The notes below the pieces were generated by a model. That model did no database searches. It was given only the letters and a program-made list of their open reading frames with translations, and was not told the DNA's origin. The position numbers and the translations under genes were made by a program. Below are positions 44,776 to 55,239 of a stretch of DNA of 64,000 bases, piece after piece (within the stretch, counting starts at the first letter, position 1; every line of letters begins with the position of its first letter). Origin of the DNA: Triatoma infestans (taxonomy: Eukaryota; Arthropoda; Insecta; Hemiptera; Reduviidae); contig JAAEAF010005012.1 in NCBI GenBank assembly GCA_011037195.1, forward strand, positions 20,403-84,402, written 5' to 3'.

Positions 44776-45735
44776 CAGGAAGTGTAAAGGTTAAAGGTGG
44801 TTAAAGTATTAATTAAGAACCTATCCTAAAATATTCTTTAAAATCACAGTTACACCTGTATTTCAACACAAGAGATTTCACAATTTTCTTTCGCCCACCC
44901 CCCAAATTGTAAGAAACTATGCATGAATGCTTACCTCAATTCCAGAGTGTCAAATATTTTATCTTAAATAACTTATTAGAACTATTGTTTGATTTTTTTT
45001 TTATTTACTTTCTTGAAGCATATTAAGGGTGGGTGGAGGTTTTGGTCTAACTTTTTCTTTGGTTTTTATAAATTTCTTTCCAAAGATTGAGTATAATTTG
45101 TTTAATTGTTTTACACTCTAAGCCTTAGTTAAAATTTTAAACAAGAAGACTATTAAGTTGCTATTGAATTAATGAATTTAAAATTTATCAAAGTTTAAAA
45201 TGTTATTTAGATCGCAGTAAATTGGCCGGGGAAACATGATAGTGGTTTAAGTTATACCATTTATTATATTGTTTATGGTATAGTCTTTGCATGATTTAAA
45301 CTTTAATTAGCTGAATCTATTTATATAAAAAGGTTCAAAAATAAAACTTTATAAGTTTTGTAACTTTATAACTTTATAAGTCGAAATGTTTCATAGATTA
45401 GTGGAATTCAGTTTTTTTTTTTAATAAAAGAAATCCTAAAACTAAAAATATGTGGATCAGAGACCGCTAACGCGAATGCGCTCCTCTGATAGAGTTCACA
45501 CTGTAACTCTGCACTTCAACAGAAGTGTATGGGCTGCGTCACCCATCTTACCGAACCTCCATTCAAGTGTGCGTTGTCACATATTTGGGTCATGTGCGAT
45601 TAGAGTATAACTCTAATTTCTTCAGTGCCTGAGTTAAATAACAAGAATTCCTTGTAATCAGTTAGAAGTTTTTACAATTCAACTAAGAGAATTAGTTCAT
45701 AGTAAGAATGTATATTAAATAGCAATTACTAGATT
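44776..45735. other. Interval without recognised genes
   Basis: A more complex patch at 45460-45620 contains ACGCGAATGCGCTCCTCTG and no coding frame. Otherwise AT-rich. Confidence 0.4.
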
Positions 45736-46163
45736 GTTGTAGGGGATTATTGCACTGCGACCTGATATTGTGCCGCCCCCGGGGGCCTTTTCCAATGCCC
45801 AGCCGGCCTCCAAGTGTTCGCTAGCTACAGACAACAAGGCCTATTACCGGACAGTGGGGCTCCTAGGAAGAGAAAATCTAAGGGCAGCACGCTGGATTCG
45901 AACCCGGGACCTCCGCGTTGCTAGTCCAGCGCACTACCACCTGAGCTAATCCCTTCCTTTTCCCTTGGTTTTCCCCAATTAACTAGGGACGGTGACCCTA
46001 GTTTGTGTACTGCGTTTGTCCTTGACTGTAAAGTGTAGAATGTATCTAGTTTAAGTGTATTGTGTACTGTTCTGACGAAATGCATGGAGTACTGAGCTGT
46101 GGAATCCCATGGCGTCGCTACTCACCAAGTAACTGCGTGCAACAGATACCTCTTGAGGGCAAG
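45736..46163 (-). mobile_element. Long SINE: 5' extension, tRNA head, tail type B
   Basis: On the minus strand: a ~190-bp 5' module (GTATCTGTTGCACGCAGTTA, AGTAGCGACGCCATGGGATT, AGTACACAAACTAGGG), then AAGGGATTAGCTCAGG (A box) and GGTTCGAATCC (B box), the shared body, and the tail with GGGGGCGGCACAATATC, AGGTCGCAGTGC and AATAATCCCCTACAAC. Confidence 0.88.
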
Positions 46164-46254
46164 CGTGTATACTTTAACAAACGATTTTTTTGAGGAGGTT
46201 CACAAGCGAATGTGAACACGTGGGGACCGGCCGCCATTGATTACAAACAAGCCT

Positions 46255-46375
46255 AACAAAAGTTTAATAAACTTTGCAAGTCTAATGAAATTTGTGAATT
46301 GGAATTGTAACAAAATTGCAGTAAGAGAATGACGTGAGTGTTTCACTTAAGATTTTTTTTCATAAAACAGAATTT
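46255..46375 (-). repeat. Family M repeat, partial copy (start end)
   Basis: Reverse orientation of the family start: AGTGAAACACTCACG and TCTCTTACTGC, followed by diverged internal sequence. Confidence 0.5.
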
Positions 46376-48110
46376 TCTGATGAAAAAAGAATTTCGAAAC
46401 CTTATAAATGGCAGGTCTCAATAATTCCATGTTACTGCAACGGAAAAAGTAGGAGTACAATATTATTACTGAGTAACTAAATTTTGAATCTTATTGTTGT
46501 ATATAGCAGAATGTAAACGGAAGTTCTTTTATGCATAAATTAATTAGATTTGCAATTTAGAGCTTGGTTATTATATAACATTACTTAAGTAAATAAAGAT
46601 AATAATAGGAAATTTAATTTATAACATGCACGTTATTTACTTGTTAACACAAATTTAAAACGACTTTGTGATTAAGGTGTAAAGTACGAGTGTAATGTCA
46701 TCGAATGATGTTTATGTTAAAATGTATGTTGTTGGGAGGGTGATTAGTTGTTTAACTCTTGATTGTTTTCACCTTGTCAACATACCACTGGTCGCTTTTA
46801 ATGAGAAACCAGATTCCGTACAAGCTACGTACCGTCCATTCAGTAGGGTAGCTTGTGGGCCTTGTTACTTCGTAGCGCTTAAATAAACCTAGAATTAAAC
46901 CACTAGCAAACCACCTGGTAAACATTTAATCTGACGAAGCACTGGAATTGGCGTATTTTAAGCAACTTTTAGTTCGATAACTGGGTACAAGTTCCGCCCA
47001 ACCATTTACTAATTACTACTCTTTATACAACTGGGAATCTATTATAAATCGAAACTATCCTCCCCCCCCCCCAAATAACGATATCAATCATACTAAATAT
47101 TACTGAATATTATTTACATATTAATTAAATTATTGTTTTTATGTATACCTTGCAACATTTTGCTTAATATTTATTAGAAAATTCCTTCAATTGTTCCAGG
47201 ATCTATATACAGGAAACGAAGCAGAATTAAAGTGATTGCAAAGGTTGATTCACACTTTAATTTTCGGTAATTTCTAATACTTGATTACAGATAAATCTAT
47301 AATCCTTCACTGATGTAACTTCAAAATTATCATGAAACTGACACATTTATTCATTTATATTTCCCATTTAACAAAATTCAAATTGATTCTCCATTACAAG
47401 TTTCCAGAGGTTACTGGCCTCTAAATCTATCTTTACTATGTTCCTTAAATTATCGTCAAATAAATGTAGCTTATTTTCATATATTTACGAGACGATTCAC
47501 CCCTCATATATATATATGGTTCCCAGTTTAGTTGCAGTTTTGGTGGAGGGTTACTGTAGAGGAAGTTGGCTTGATGGTGTGAGTAGAGAAATATGGTGGC
47601 GGGGGGAGGGTTGGAGTGAGAGGGGTTGGAGTTGTGGGTAAAGCCTAAGTTTTCATCATTAAAGTTTCCCTTTGTGCACGTCTCCATCCGTTGTTGCCGT
47701 ACTTCTTCATCCACTAACATCAACCGCATCAACAATCTCCAGTTCTGTGTGCTCACCCCACCCTTTAAATTGCTAAAGTGGTAGAGGTTGAGGTAGAATA
47801 GATGGGTGGATTTTGGATGGAAAAGGAAATGATGTGGGATGGGAAAATTTATTTTCCCATCCAATAGAAAGGGCACACTTTAATAAAAATATCACTCTTC
47901 TAAGTTGAAAGAAGTTGAAAAAGTTATCAAGAAATTGGCTGATACAAGCATCTGGAATTCTTACTAACTCATTTTTAAAGTTTCTTTTTTTATCTTTTAT
48001 TACGTTTGAAAAACAATGTTTTTTTTTTTTTTTGCTAAATAGAAACTTAATTGGACAGACAATAAGGAAAAAGTATTGGATGTTAAAAGCATGACATTTT
48101 TTTTATCCTA
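46376..48110. other. Interval without recognised genes
   Basis: Two frames (46695-46886 plus; 47445-47876 minus, serine/proline/asparagine rich) show no family features. The second overlaps simple-sequence GGAGG/GTTGGAG tracts. Confidence 0.4.
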
Positions 48111-48114
48111 TTTA

Positions 48115-48190
48115 TGATGTGAAACACTCAACAACTTTCTATTCTACAATTCATACAGCTTTTAATCGACAATTTTTCTTTGGAATTGAT
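48115..48190 (+). repeat. Family M repeat, start fragment
   Basis: GATGTGAAACACTCAACAAC and TTTCTATTCTACAATTC match the start of family M with several changes. Confidence 0.45.
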
Positions 48191-48570
48191 TTTGTTCATT
48201 GAAATATTTGTTGATGGTAATATTAATATTAGAAATGGTGATAGTAATATTAATTACTTTGGGGTTGCATCTCCACTAGAGCAACAATTAAAACAAAACC
48301 AATTTTTCCAGTAAAATTATAAGCCTGTGTACATATTTACTTAATAATACTCTTGTGTACTTAGTATAACAGCTTTCTCAGTTTGTATACTTTGTACTTA
48401 GTAAAAGTGTACACATGAACATAGTTTATATTTAACAAATAAAATCTTGGAAACCTTAAACCGAGAACTTATTCGATTATACTTAGAAAAAAGAGAAAAT
48501 CGCAAAAAAAAGATTGAAAATTTTTTAATACAGTTCCCCTTTGACGGAATTCGGACTAAATTTTCATATA

Positions 48571-49048
48571 CAGGGTGTCCCAAGGTATATGGATAACGAC
48601 TTTTTCTCGGGAACTAAGATAGCTAGAAAAAAACTGGTGGAGGCCAGTTCGACCAAGATCTGTAATTAATGAGGAATAAAATTTATAATAAAATAGTACT
48701 TTTCTTCTTATTCAATCAAAAAACCGTTATATTTTCATTTTGAAATTTCTTATAGGAATCATGTTTTCATTCATAACTTGTAAAATATCGCTCAAAGAAA
48801 AAAACCGTTCAAGTAAATTTTTCTTAGAAAAAAAATAGAGAAATCTATTTCTTAAATAAAAACCACACCTCCTTATTTGAAAAAATGAAGTTGGTGCCTG
48901 TATCTCGCTTCTGGAAGCACCAAAACAAATTGGCAAATTAAATTTGGTTTTCTAGCAAAAAACTACGGGGACACGTATTTTTTTAGTTTTTTCTAGCTAT
49001 CTTAGTTTCCGAGAAAAAGTCTTTATCCATATACCTTGGGACACCCTA
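48571..49048. mobile_element. MITE with ~60-bp terminal inverted repeats
   Basis: Left end CAGGGTGTCCCAAGGTATAT and the complement of the right end TAGGGTGTCCCAAGGTATAT continue in parallel for about 60 bp (GGATAA.GACTTTTTCTCGG, AACTAAGATAGCTAGAAAA) with few mismatches. TA flanks both sides (48569-48570, 49049-49050), as for Tc1/mariner-derived MITEs. 478 bp, no coding capacity. Confidence 0.88.
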
Positions 49049-49204
49049 TATATCGTAACCTTGAAAAATATTAAAATGAATGATATCAAGAATATGGTTT
49101 CTGTGACTTTTAACGTTTTTGAATTATTATGTTCAAATACAAGCGCAATATAAAAACAACGTAACGGCAGTTTGGAACTTTTGCTTAGATTAAAATGTTA
49201 TTGG

Positions 49205-49337
49205 GGGGGGGGATGTTGCACTGCGACCTGAAAGATCTATTGTGTCCCACGGAGCTTTCTCAGTGCACTGCCGACCTCCGAGCAGTGTTCTGTAACTATA
49301 GACAACACTGCTCATCACTGGACAGTGAGTTGTAGAG

Positions 49338-49340
<3 letters not shown>
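49205..49340 (-). mobile_element. SINE 3' fragment, tail type B
   Basis: Reverse orientation: TGCACTGCGACCTGAAAGATC, TATTGTG, GCACTGCCGACCTCCGAGCA, then GACAGTGAGTTGTAGAG, where it abuts the CA run of a family M end. The tRNA head is missing. Confidence 0.75.
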
Positions 49341-49375
<35 letters not shown>

Positions 49376-49505
49376 GCAGACCAATTTCCAAAAAAACATT
49401 TTCTGACTCAGGGGACTTCAAAGCGTATATTTCCGGCGAAAACTCGATATCTAAAATTTGATACGATTACAATACTTCCACAAACAGCAAAGTTAGAGAA
49501 GGTAA
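49341..49505 (+). repeat. Family M repeat, end fragment
   Basis: (CA)n run, then CTGACTCAGGGGACTTC, TATTTCCGGCGAAAACTCG and a diverged terminus. Together with the SINE fragment it looks like a deletion junction. Confidence 0.6.
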
Positions 49506-49791
49506 TATCTTTATTTGCCCGGCAGCTTATTTCTGCCTTACAAACTTAATAAAAAAACAACAAAATATACAATTTAAGCTATAATTAATTACTTTATAAA
49601 CTATTAATTGATCATTAACTCTTGGTTTACGTGCTTGGGGTAGTCGTCGGAGTGTAAAGTAAGAAAAAATCGTTTTTTTAGCTAAGTTAATTTTTTCAAC
49701 TGTTACATACTTTAAACGGCTTTAAATAAATGATAACTGACAATATATTTTTAATCAGTTAAAGAAATTAAAGTGTATTAGATTGTAGATT

Positions 49792-50226
49792 GTTGTAGGG
49801 GATTATTGCACTACGACCTGAAAGATCTATTGTGCCCCCCGGAGCCTTCTCAGTGCACTGCTGGCCTCCGAGCAGGTTCTGTAACTAAAGACAACACTGC
49901 TCATCACAGGACAGTGCGTTTGTAGAGGCTTCTAGGAAGAGAAAATCTAAGGGTAGCATGCTGGATTCGAACCCGTGACCTACGCGTTGCTAGTCCAGCG
50001 CGTTTCCCCTGAGCTAATCCCATCATTCTCCCTTGGCTTAAGGCCATTTATGTAGGGACGGAGGACCTAGTTTGTGTACTGTGTTTGTCTTTGTCTGTAA
50101 AGGTATAGTGTAGGAAGTTTAAGTGTATTGTGTTCTGTTTTGGCGAAGTGGAGTACACTGAGCTGTGGTAACCCATGGGGTCGCTACTCCCCAAGTAACT
50201 GCAGCCAACAGATACCCCTTGCGAGC
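49792..50226 (-). mobile_element. Long SINE: 5' extension, tRNA head, tail type B
   Basis: Same organisation as 45736-46163. 5' module on the minus strand: GGGGTATCTGTTGG, GGGGAGTAGCGACCCCATGG, ACACAGTACACAAACTAGG. Head: GGGATTAGCTCAGG and GGTTCGAATCC. Tail: GGGGGGCACAATAGATC, TTTCAGGTCG and AATAATCCCCTACAACA. Confidence 0.88.
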
Positions 50227-50249
50227 TTAACACATAGAATATCCTAGAA

Positions 50250-51124
50250 CTCTCTAAAATAAGTTTATCCCAGAAAAATATCACTAATAAAAGTGATTGG
50301 CTTAAATTTTATCCTTAGTAGCATTTCAAATTTTTATAAAAATCGTTCAAGTTTTCCAGAAAACGAAATAGACTAAAAAAAAAAAAAATCAAGAACCTTC
50401 TTTGAAAAATCGATACTCATACATTCCACTGCAATGACATTTTCAATGTCATCAAAAACAGCAAAAACTATCCGAAAAGTCAATTATCCTAGATAAAAGG
50501 TTTCAAACTACAGTGGTAGGTTTGTATGTAAACAATTAGAATACAAAGAATTGTGAAGAAAATTGTTGGAGTCGTTTTGAAGAAAACTGCAAAAAAAAAA
50601 AAAATCAGAAACATCTCATTTCCCGTTGATATTGTAATGGAATTTGAATCACTAAAGATTCATAGGATCCGAATTACGAAGAATCAACCTAGTTACTCGC
50701 TATCTAGGCCAGACTAGGGTGGGAGATTCTATACAGCCGAGCTAGCCCTAAGGAGAAGGTTCTTACGACTGACAGTTAACCGAAGGTTTACGACCAGTTA
50801 ACAACCAGTCAGCCACCTTCTACTCCTTCTCATTGCTCAGCCAGTCTGTCTCTTTATATATATCTCTCGCTACCTAACTTCTATTGTAAAGTCCTGGCAG
50901 TTTGTGTGTTTTTTCATTATAAAGTGTTCAGCATTTATTCTAGTTTATTTATCTAAAAGCCATTTTCACTAATTCTTTCTCTCCTTCTAACATCCATTAT
51001 ATCATATATAAATTCATATAACATCCATCCATTTTGCCGAAACAGAGTTGGAGAAGATGAGGTGATGTTCAATTGAAAATATCAAGTTGAAGCTTTGTGT
51101 GATGTTTTGATTTGAGATATTTTG

Positions 51125-51169
<45 letters not shown>

Positions 51170-51290
51170 ACTCAGATTATTCGCTAAAACAATTTTTCTG
51201 CCTCAGAGGACCTCAAAACATTTATTTCTGGTGAAAATTCTATTTCTAAAATTTATTACGATCGCAATAATACGGCGGGCAAGAGAAACT
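50250..51290 (+). repeat. Family M repeat split by an LTR-like repeat
   Basis: Left part includes GAAGAAAATTGTTGGAGTCG and AAGAAAACTGCAAAAA; right part includes AATATCAAGTTGAAGC, a long (CA)n run (about 51126-51168), CCTCAGAGGACCTCAAAAC and a weak terminus. The insert is at 50633-51001. Confidence 0.6.
50633..51001 (+). repeat. LTR-like repeat, distinct subfamily
   Basis: Begins TGTAATGGAATTTGAATC and ends TAACATCCATTATA. Internal TATATATATC near 50856 and AAGTCCTGGCAGTTTGTGTG recall the AAGTCCAGTGCAGTTTGTGT block of 32714-33358. It is a relative of the same LTR-like group. Confidence 0.55.
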
Positions 51291-51299
51291 AAAATATCT

Positions 51300-52525
51300 G
51301 GCATTTATTACAATAAATTATGTTATTTCATGATCAAATTGACCTTTAACGTTTTTAATAACATGAAACATTTAACCACCTTTCGAGAGGGTTTTATTAA
51401 AATTTATGTTAGTTGAAAGATCACGATCGATATTAATCATTCCTGCGTGTTAACCTAATGAAAATAATTTTTTCTTGCAGAATTCAATTTAACACGCAAC
51501 ATGGACCACAGTCTTTTAGATTACAGTGTCCACTATTTGTAGATTAATGAGATTGATCTCCTTTTAACAAATCACAAATCTTGTACTTAACAGCGAAAGC
51601 AATTTGTTACATTTAATTTTTGTCCACGCAGTTCTCTCTTTATGAGTCACTCAGGCCTTTCTGGATGTGCTCTAACTCCATTCACCCAACCTCCCCTACC
51701 CCGTCCTTAATAAAAGCCCCAAGGTTAGCTAGTCCCTAGTCACAACCAAACTTAAGACCACGTGCGGTAATCAAGCAAAGTCTTTGTGAGCCTGCAGGCG
51801 GCATAGATTTATTTACCTTCTACGTGGTGTACCATACTTGACATGGCTGCGATGAACCTCTACGATAATTGAAGTTGCACGCAACTAACCCTACAGGCTT
51901 TCCCAATGACTTTGATTAAGCGGCTATTATATTATTATTCGCCTTTGGGGGGCGAGGAACTTAACAAATTATTTCCTAGTTAATAATGAGTTATATGAAT
52001 CAACGTTAATATTAGTTTGCTTGTTGGAATATACTTAGTTATACAGTACAATGTGTTGTACATAATTTATGCTCCACCGAAAGATATTCTATCCATGGAA
52101 GGACATAAATAACTGTCATTATTTTGTTTTTAATTTTTAGATTTTTTTTTGTGTCTAATATTTATAAGTTTCATACATTTTCATCTCACAATATATTATA
52201 TCAAAATTTTTTTGTCTTTTTATATTGTATTCGCATCAGTGCTAGTTTCAGATCAATAACAAGCCCAATTAAAATTTAATATACACATTCCTATCATGTA
52301 CCTTGGAGGTGCAATATTCAAATTTACTCTTGAAATATTTTCATTGCATGACAGTGCTTGTGAAAGAATAAATACTTATCTTCAGAAAAATAGCACTTTT
52401 CTTTCTTTAAGATGTGCGAGAGGAAAAACTGAAATCTATCAAATTTTCGAAATTGAGTTTTCACCAGAGAAAACAGGTTTTGAGATTTTGTTGGCCTTCA
52501 AAAATCATGTTATCAAGGATAAATA
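51300..52525. other. Interval with one GC-richer patch
   Basis: The patch at 51640-51950 (for example GCCTGCAGGCGGCATAGATT and CCTTTGGGGGGCGAGG) could be a LINE 3' UTR, but I recognise no coding part. The rest is AT-rich. Confidence 0.4.
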
Positions 52526-52710
52526 GGGGAAGGGATTAGCAACTGGGTGGTCCCCAAGTTCAATGGGTCCCATACGGAAGTCCCGGGTTCAAGTCAGTAG
52601 CACTGTACTTAGATTTCCTCTTCCTAGGAGTCTCTACAGCCCGGCAGTACTAATATGGAAGGCTCCAGGGGTACAATAGATCTTTCAGGTTGCACAGTGC
52701 ATTAATCCCT
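52526..52710 (+). mobile_element. SINE, short diverged copy, tail type B
   Basis: GGGAAGGGATTAGC, altered head, CCCGGGTTCAAGTC (B box with one change), CTTCCTAGGAGTCTCTACAG, an internal deletion, then AGGGGTACAATAGATCTTTC, AGGTTGCACAGTGC and ATTAATCCCT. Confidence 0.8.
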
Positions 52711-52764
52711 AAATGAATCTATTAACGAGAATGGCCTTATTTTGTTTGTGTATGTGATCCTGAA

Positions 52765-53525
52765 AAAAAAAATCTGGTATGAAACTTCCTCTTAATATAG
52801 TTGATACAATTATAAAATTGACAAAATGTCAACATAAATATAGAGATGGTGGAGTATATGTTGATTAGTAACATTGGCAGCTAGAAACAGAATGTGTTTA
52901 CACTATAATCCAGAAGAAAGTGCCAAAAACATTACAGAAACTCAAATAACATTTAAAATGTAATGTTACAGATTCTATAAAACAATATATAATGGATGTG
53001 TTAGGTGGAGAGAATTATGGGTCTGGTTTATGAAACGAGAAGACTTGGTTAAACTGGTTAACTATGTATAATATTAAAGAGGCACAGTCTGCCTGGACTT
53101 TACAATAGAGAATGGTTAAGGTAGAGTGGTATGAAAATGACACGAAGTGACTGGCGAGATGACGAACTATTAGTGAACTATATTGAACTCTCTTGAACTG
53201 TATTTAACTGTATCGAACTGTCCTTCCATCGACTGTCCGTCACTGTATTTATACAGTTTCTCCCATTCCAGTCCGAGAGAGTGGTTGGGTTCGTTTCTCT
53301 TCTCTTTACTCTCTTTGGTTGCTGTTACACACTATAAAATGGAATTTACCGTGATTTTTATTTTTTGTGGAAATATGTTTAAAATAAAAAGTGATACGCT
53401 TTTATTGGTGTAGTAAGCATTCCAAGTTTAAAGAAAATCGTTGTAGCGATTTTTGAGAAAATTCCAAAAACTCAGAAATCTATTCCGGTTAACTGATTTG
53501 CTTCGAATTTGGAATTCCAGCATGG
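52765..53525 (+). repeat. Family M repeat split by an LTR-like repeat
   Basis: Start at ATCTGGTATGAAAC followed by diverged sequence; after the insert it resumes with TTTAAAGAAAATCGTTGTAG and TTGGAATTCCAGC, where a LINE fragment then cuts in. Confidence 0.55.
52988..53330 (+). repeat. LTR-like repeat, second copy
   Basis: TATAATGGATGTGTTAGGTG to GCTGTTACAC, closely matching 21594-21915, with the TATA box (GTATTTATACAG) and CCAGTCCGAGAGAGTGG conserved. Confidence 0.65.
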
Positions 53526-53527
53526 TA

Positions 53528-53935
53528 TATTATGCTATCTCTCTCGATGCCATAGGCCAGCCTACAACACCCTTTCTGGTGCCATGGGCGAGCTACTCGC
53601 CTTCAGCACCCCCACCAGGTTAAGATCCTTGAGGAATCATAATATCCTGGAGGGCTCTAGGGAGGGTATGTTCTCCTCCTCTGCCTGGAGCTACCCAAGT
53701 TCCTGATCTTCCCTGAATAGCAGCATCGCAGTCTGTTAGGAGATGTATTGGAGTTTCCTTTATCTCCCCACAGGATCTGCTCATGCTGTCACATTCTAGG
53801 CCCATCTTTGTCAGGTGTCCGCTGAGTCTACAATGCCCCGTAAGGAAACCCGTAAGAATGCAGAGCTTATTCCTACTGAGGCCGATGCATGCTACCGACC
53901 TTCCTGGGTTATAATTCCCTAAACAGAGAACTAAA
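53528..53935 (-). pseudogene. LINE ORF2 C-terminal fragment, relative of 12238-13227
   Basis: Minus-strand open frame (53973-53620) with LGNYNPGRSVACIGLSRNKL, LTGFLTGHCRLSGHL, KMGLECDSMS and CGEIKETPIHLLTDCDAA. It aligns block by block with residues 223-289 of the RNase H/finger ORF at 12238-13227. The first cysteine of the finger is changed (SMSRSCG). The 3' UTR differs from the A-tailed copies, so this is a related subfamily. Confidence 0.82.
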
Positions 53936-54595
53936 TTGTTATTGACAAATTGTGCAGGATTAGCAAGTTTCATTAAATTTGAAATATCACCTTCAATAAA
54001 CAGCTTTGAAAGAAGGTATGATTAATAAGAAACGGTAAAAGATATTAAAGATTCAGCGATTTTACAATACCTCAATATCTCAGTATCATATCTCATTGAT
54101 TGCGAGTGCAATTAAAGATTTACATAACATGAATGATATGTGAAGAAATCATCCATTAATTCAGGAGTGTTGGGAATTTATTGCAAGAAGAGGTCATTGG
54201 CGTGGGCATTTCAGAGAGCAGTGTGAATTATTGAGTAAAATTTATTTGCAATCTGCTAAACCAAAGATTTGTTTACTTGTAGAAAAACAAACTACGGAAA
54301 CTTTGATAAGGGATTTTCTAAGAAGTAGTAACAAATGGAATTTGTACCTGTATTTGGTAAATACATACAGTTGTTGGATTTTCTGAAGTGAGTTTGGTAA
54401 TTGGTAAAATGTTTGTTGAACAGTAAGTCGGTATTCTTTAGGATGTATTGTTTGTTTTGTAGCAAAGTATGCAGGGTAAACTGCAATGAACCGTAAGTTT
54501 AGATTTAGATCATTTGACGAAAAGATTTGAAGTCACGACAGAAGATATCGTCTATTGATTTCCATTCTTTTCAGCTTGGTGTAGGAGTAACATGA
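53936..54595. other. AT-rich interval, nothing recognised
   Basis: No coding or structural feature recognised. Confidence 0.4.
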
Positions 54596-54599
54596 GACG

Positions 54600-55095
54600 T
54601 TTATTCAGTGGATAGCAAGGTATTGTTTAATGAAAAACCAGGAACAGAGATGTGATATGAATGCAATTTTTTTTTTCATTCACTTTTATCTTTCAATTTC
54701 TTGCACCAGTTCGTTAGTAAGGTGAGATGTCTTTGGAGGGAGTTAGGAGCCATGGAAGGTTGCGTTAGAAAGTGGGAGAATGACAATATCATCAGCAAAG
54801 ATACACTTTCTTGTTGTACATAACTGTAAAATATTATCAAAGAAAGAGAGAGAAAGATAGAGTTATAAAGAGAGAGCGACCAGCATTGTATAAATTCGGA
54901 GGAACACTCGCTGTAATACTCCAACACTGATAAGGAAGAAGAAAGAAAAAGAAGAACCACAGGAGGCTGCCATATTAGTCCAATTATGTTTGATTTAAGA
55001 ATAATGAGGTATGTTGCAGGATGCTTGTGAGTATCAATAAGTATCTCAGGGTGCCAAATCTACTGAAATGCCTGACTGATATCGAGGAATGCCCC
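54600..55095 (-). pseudogene. Jockey-like reverse transcriptase fragment
   Basis: On the minus strand: GAFLDISQAFQ then a stop and WHPEILI (the catalytic QAFD region, D changed), ATYLIILKS, later CIFADDIVILPLSNATFHGS (catalytic FADD) and NSLQRHLTLLTNWCKKLK. Sequence between the two boxes is largely non-homologous. Frameshifts and stops throughout. Confidence 0.72.
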
Positions 55096-55239
55096 TAGTA
55101 AAATAATAAAAAAAAAAACAAAAAATGAAACTTTGAATTTAGAATTTATATGGTTATACGCGAGACACGAGATCTGGAGTCTCCCAGCTGCAAACCCATG
55201 CTCATAACCAGTCTACCATACCTGTTCCCTTATTTTTAC

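Noticed and set aside
46695..46886. 63-codon plus-strand frame in otherwise non-repetitive DNA, possible host exon
   Set aside because: Short, no recognisable motif and no clear splice signals. I leave it unannotated as a gene because I cannot support it.
47445..47876. 143-codon minus-strand frame, proline/serine/asparagine rich
   Set aside because: The repeated residues come from simple GGAGG/GTTGGAG-type DNA; no domain, no homologous copy in the window, no splice or start context.
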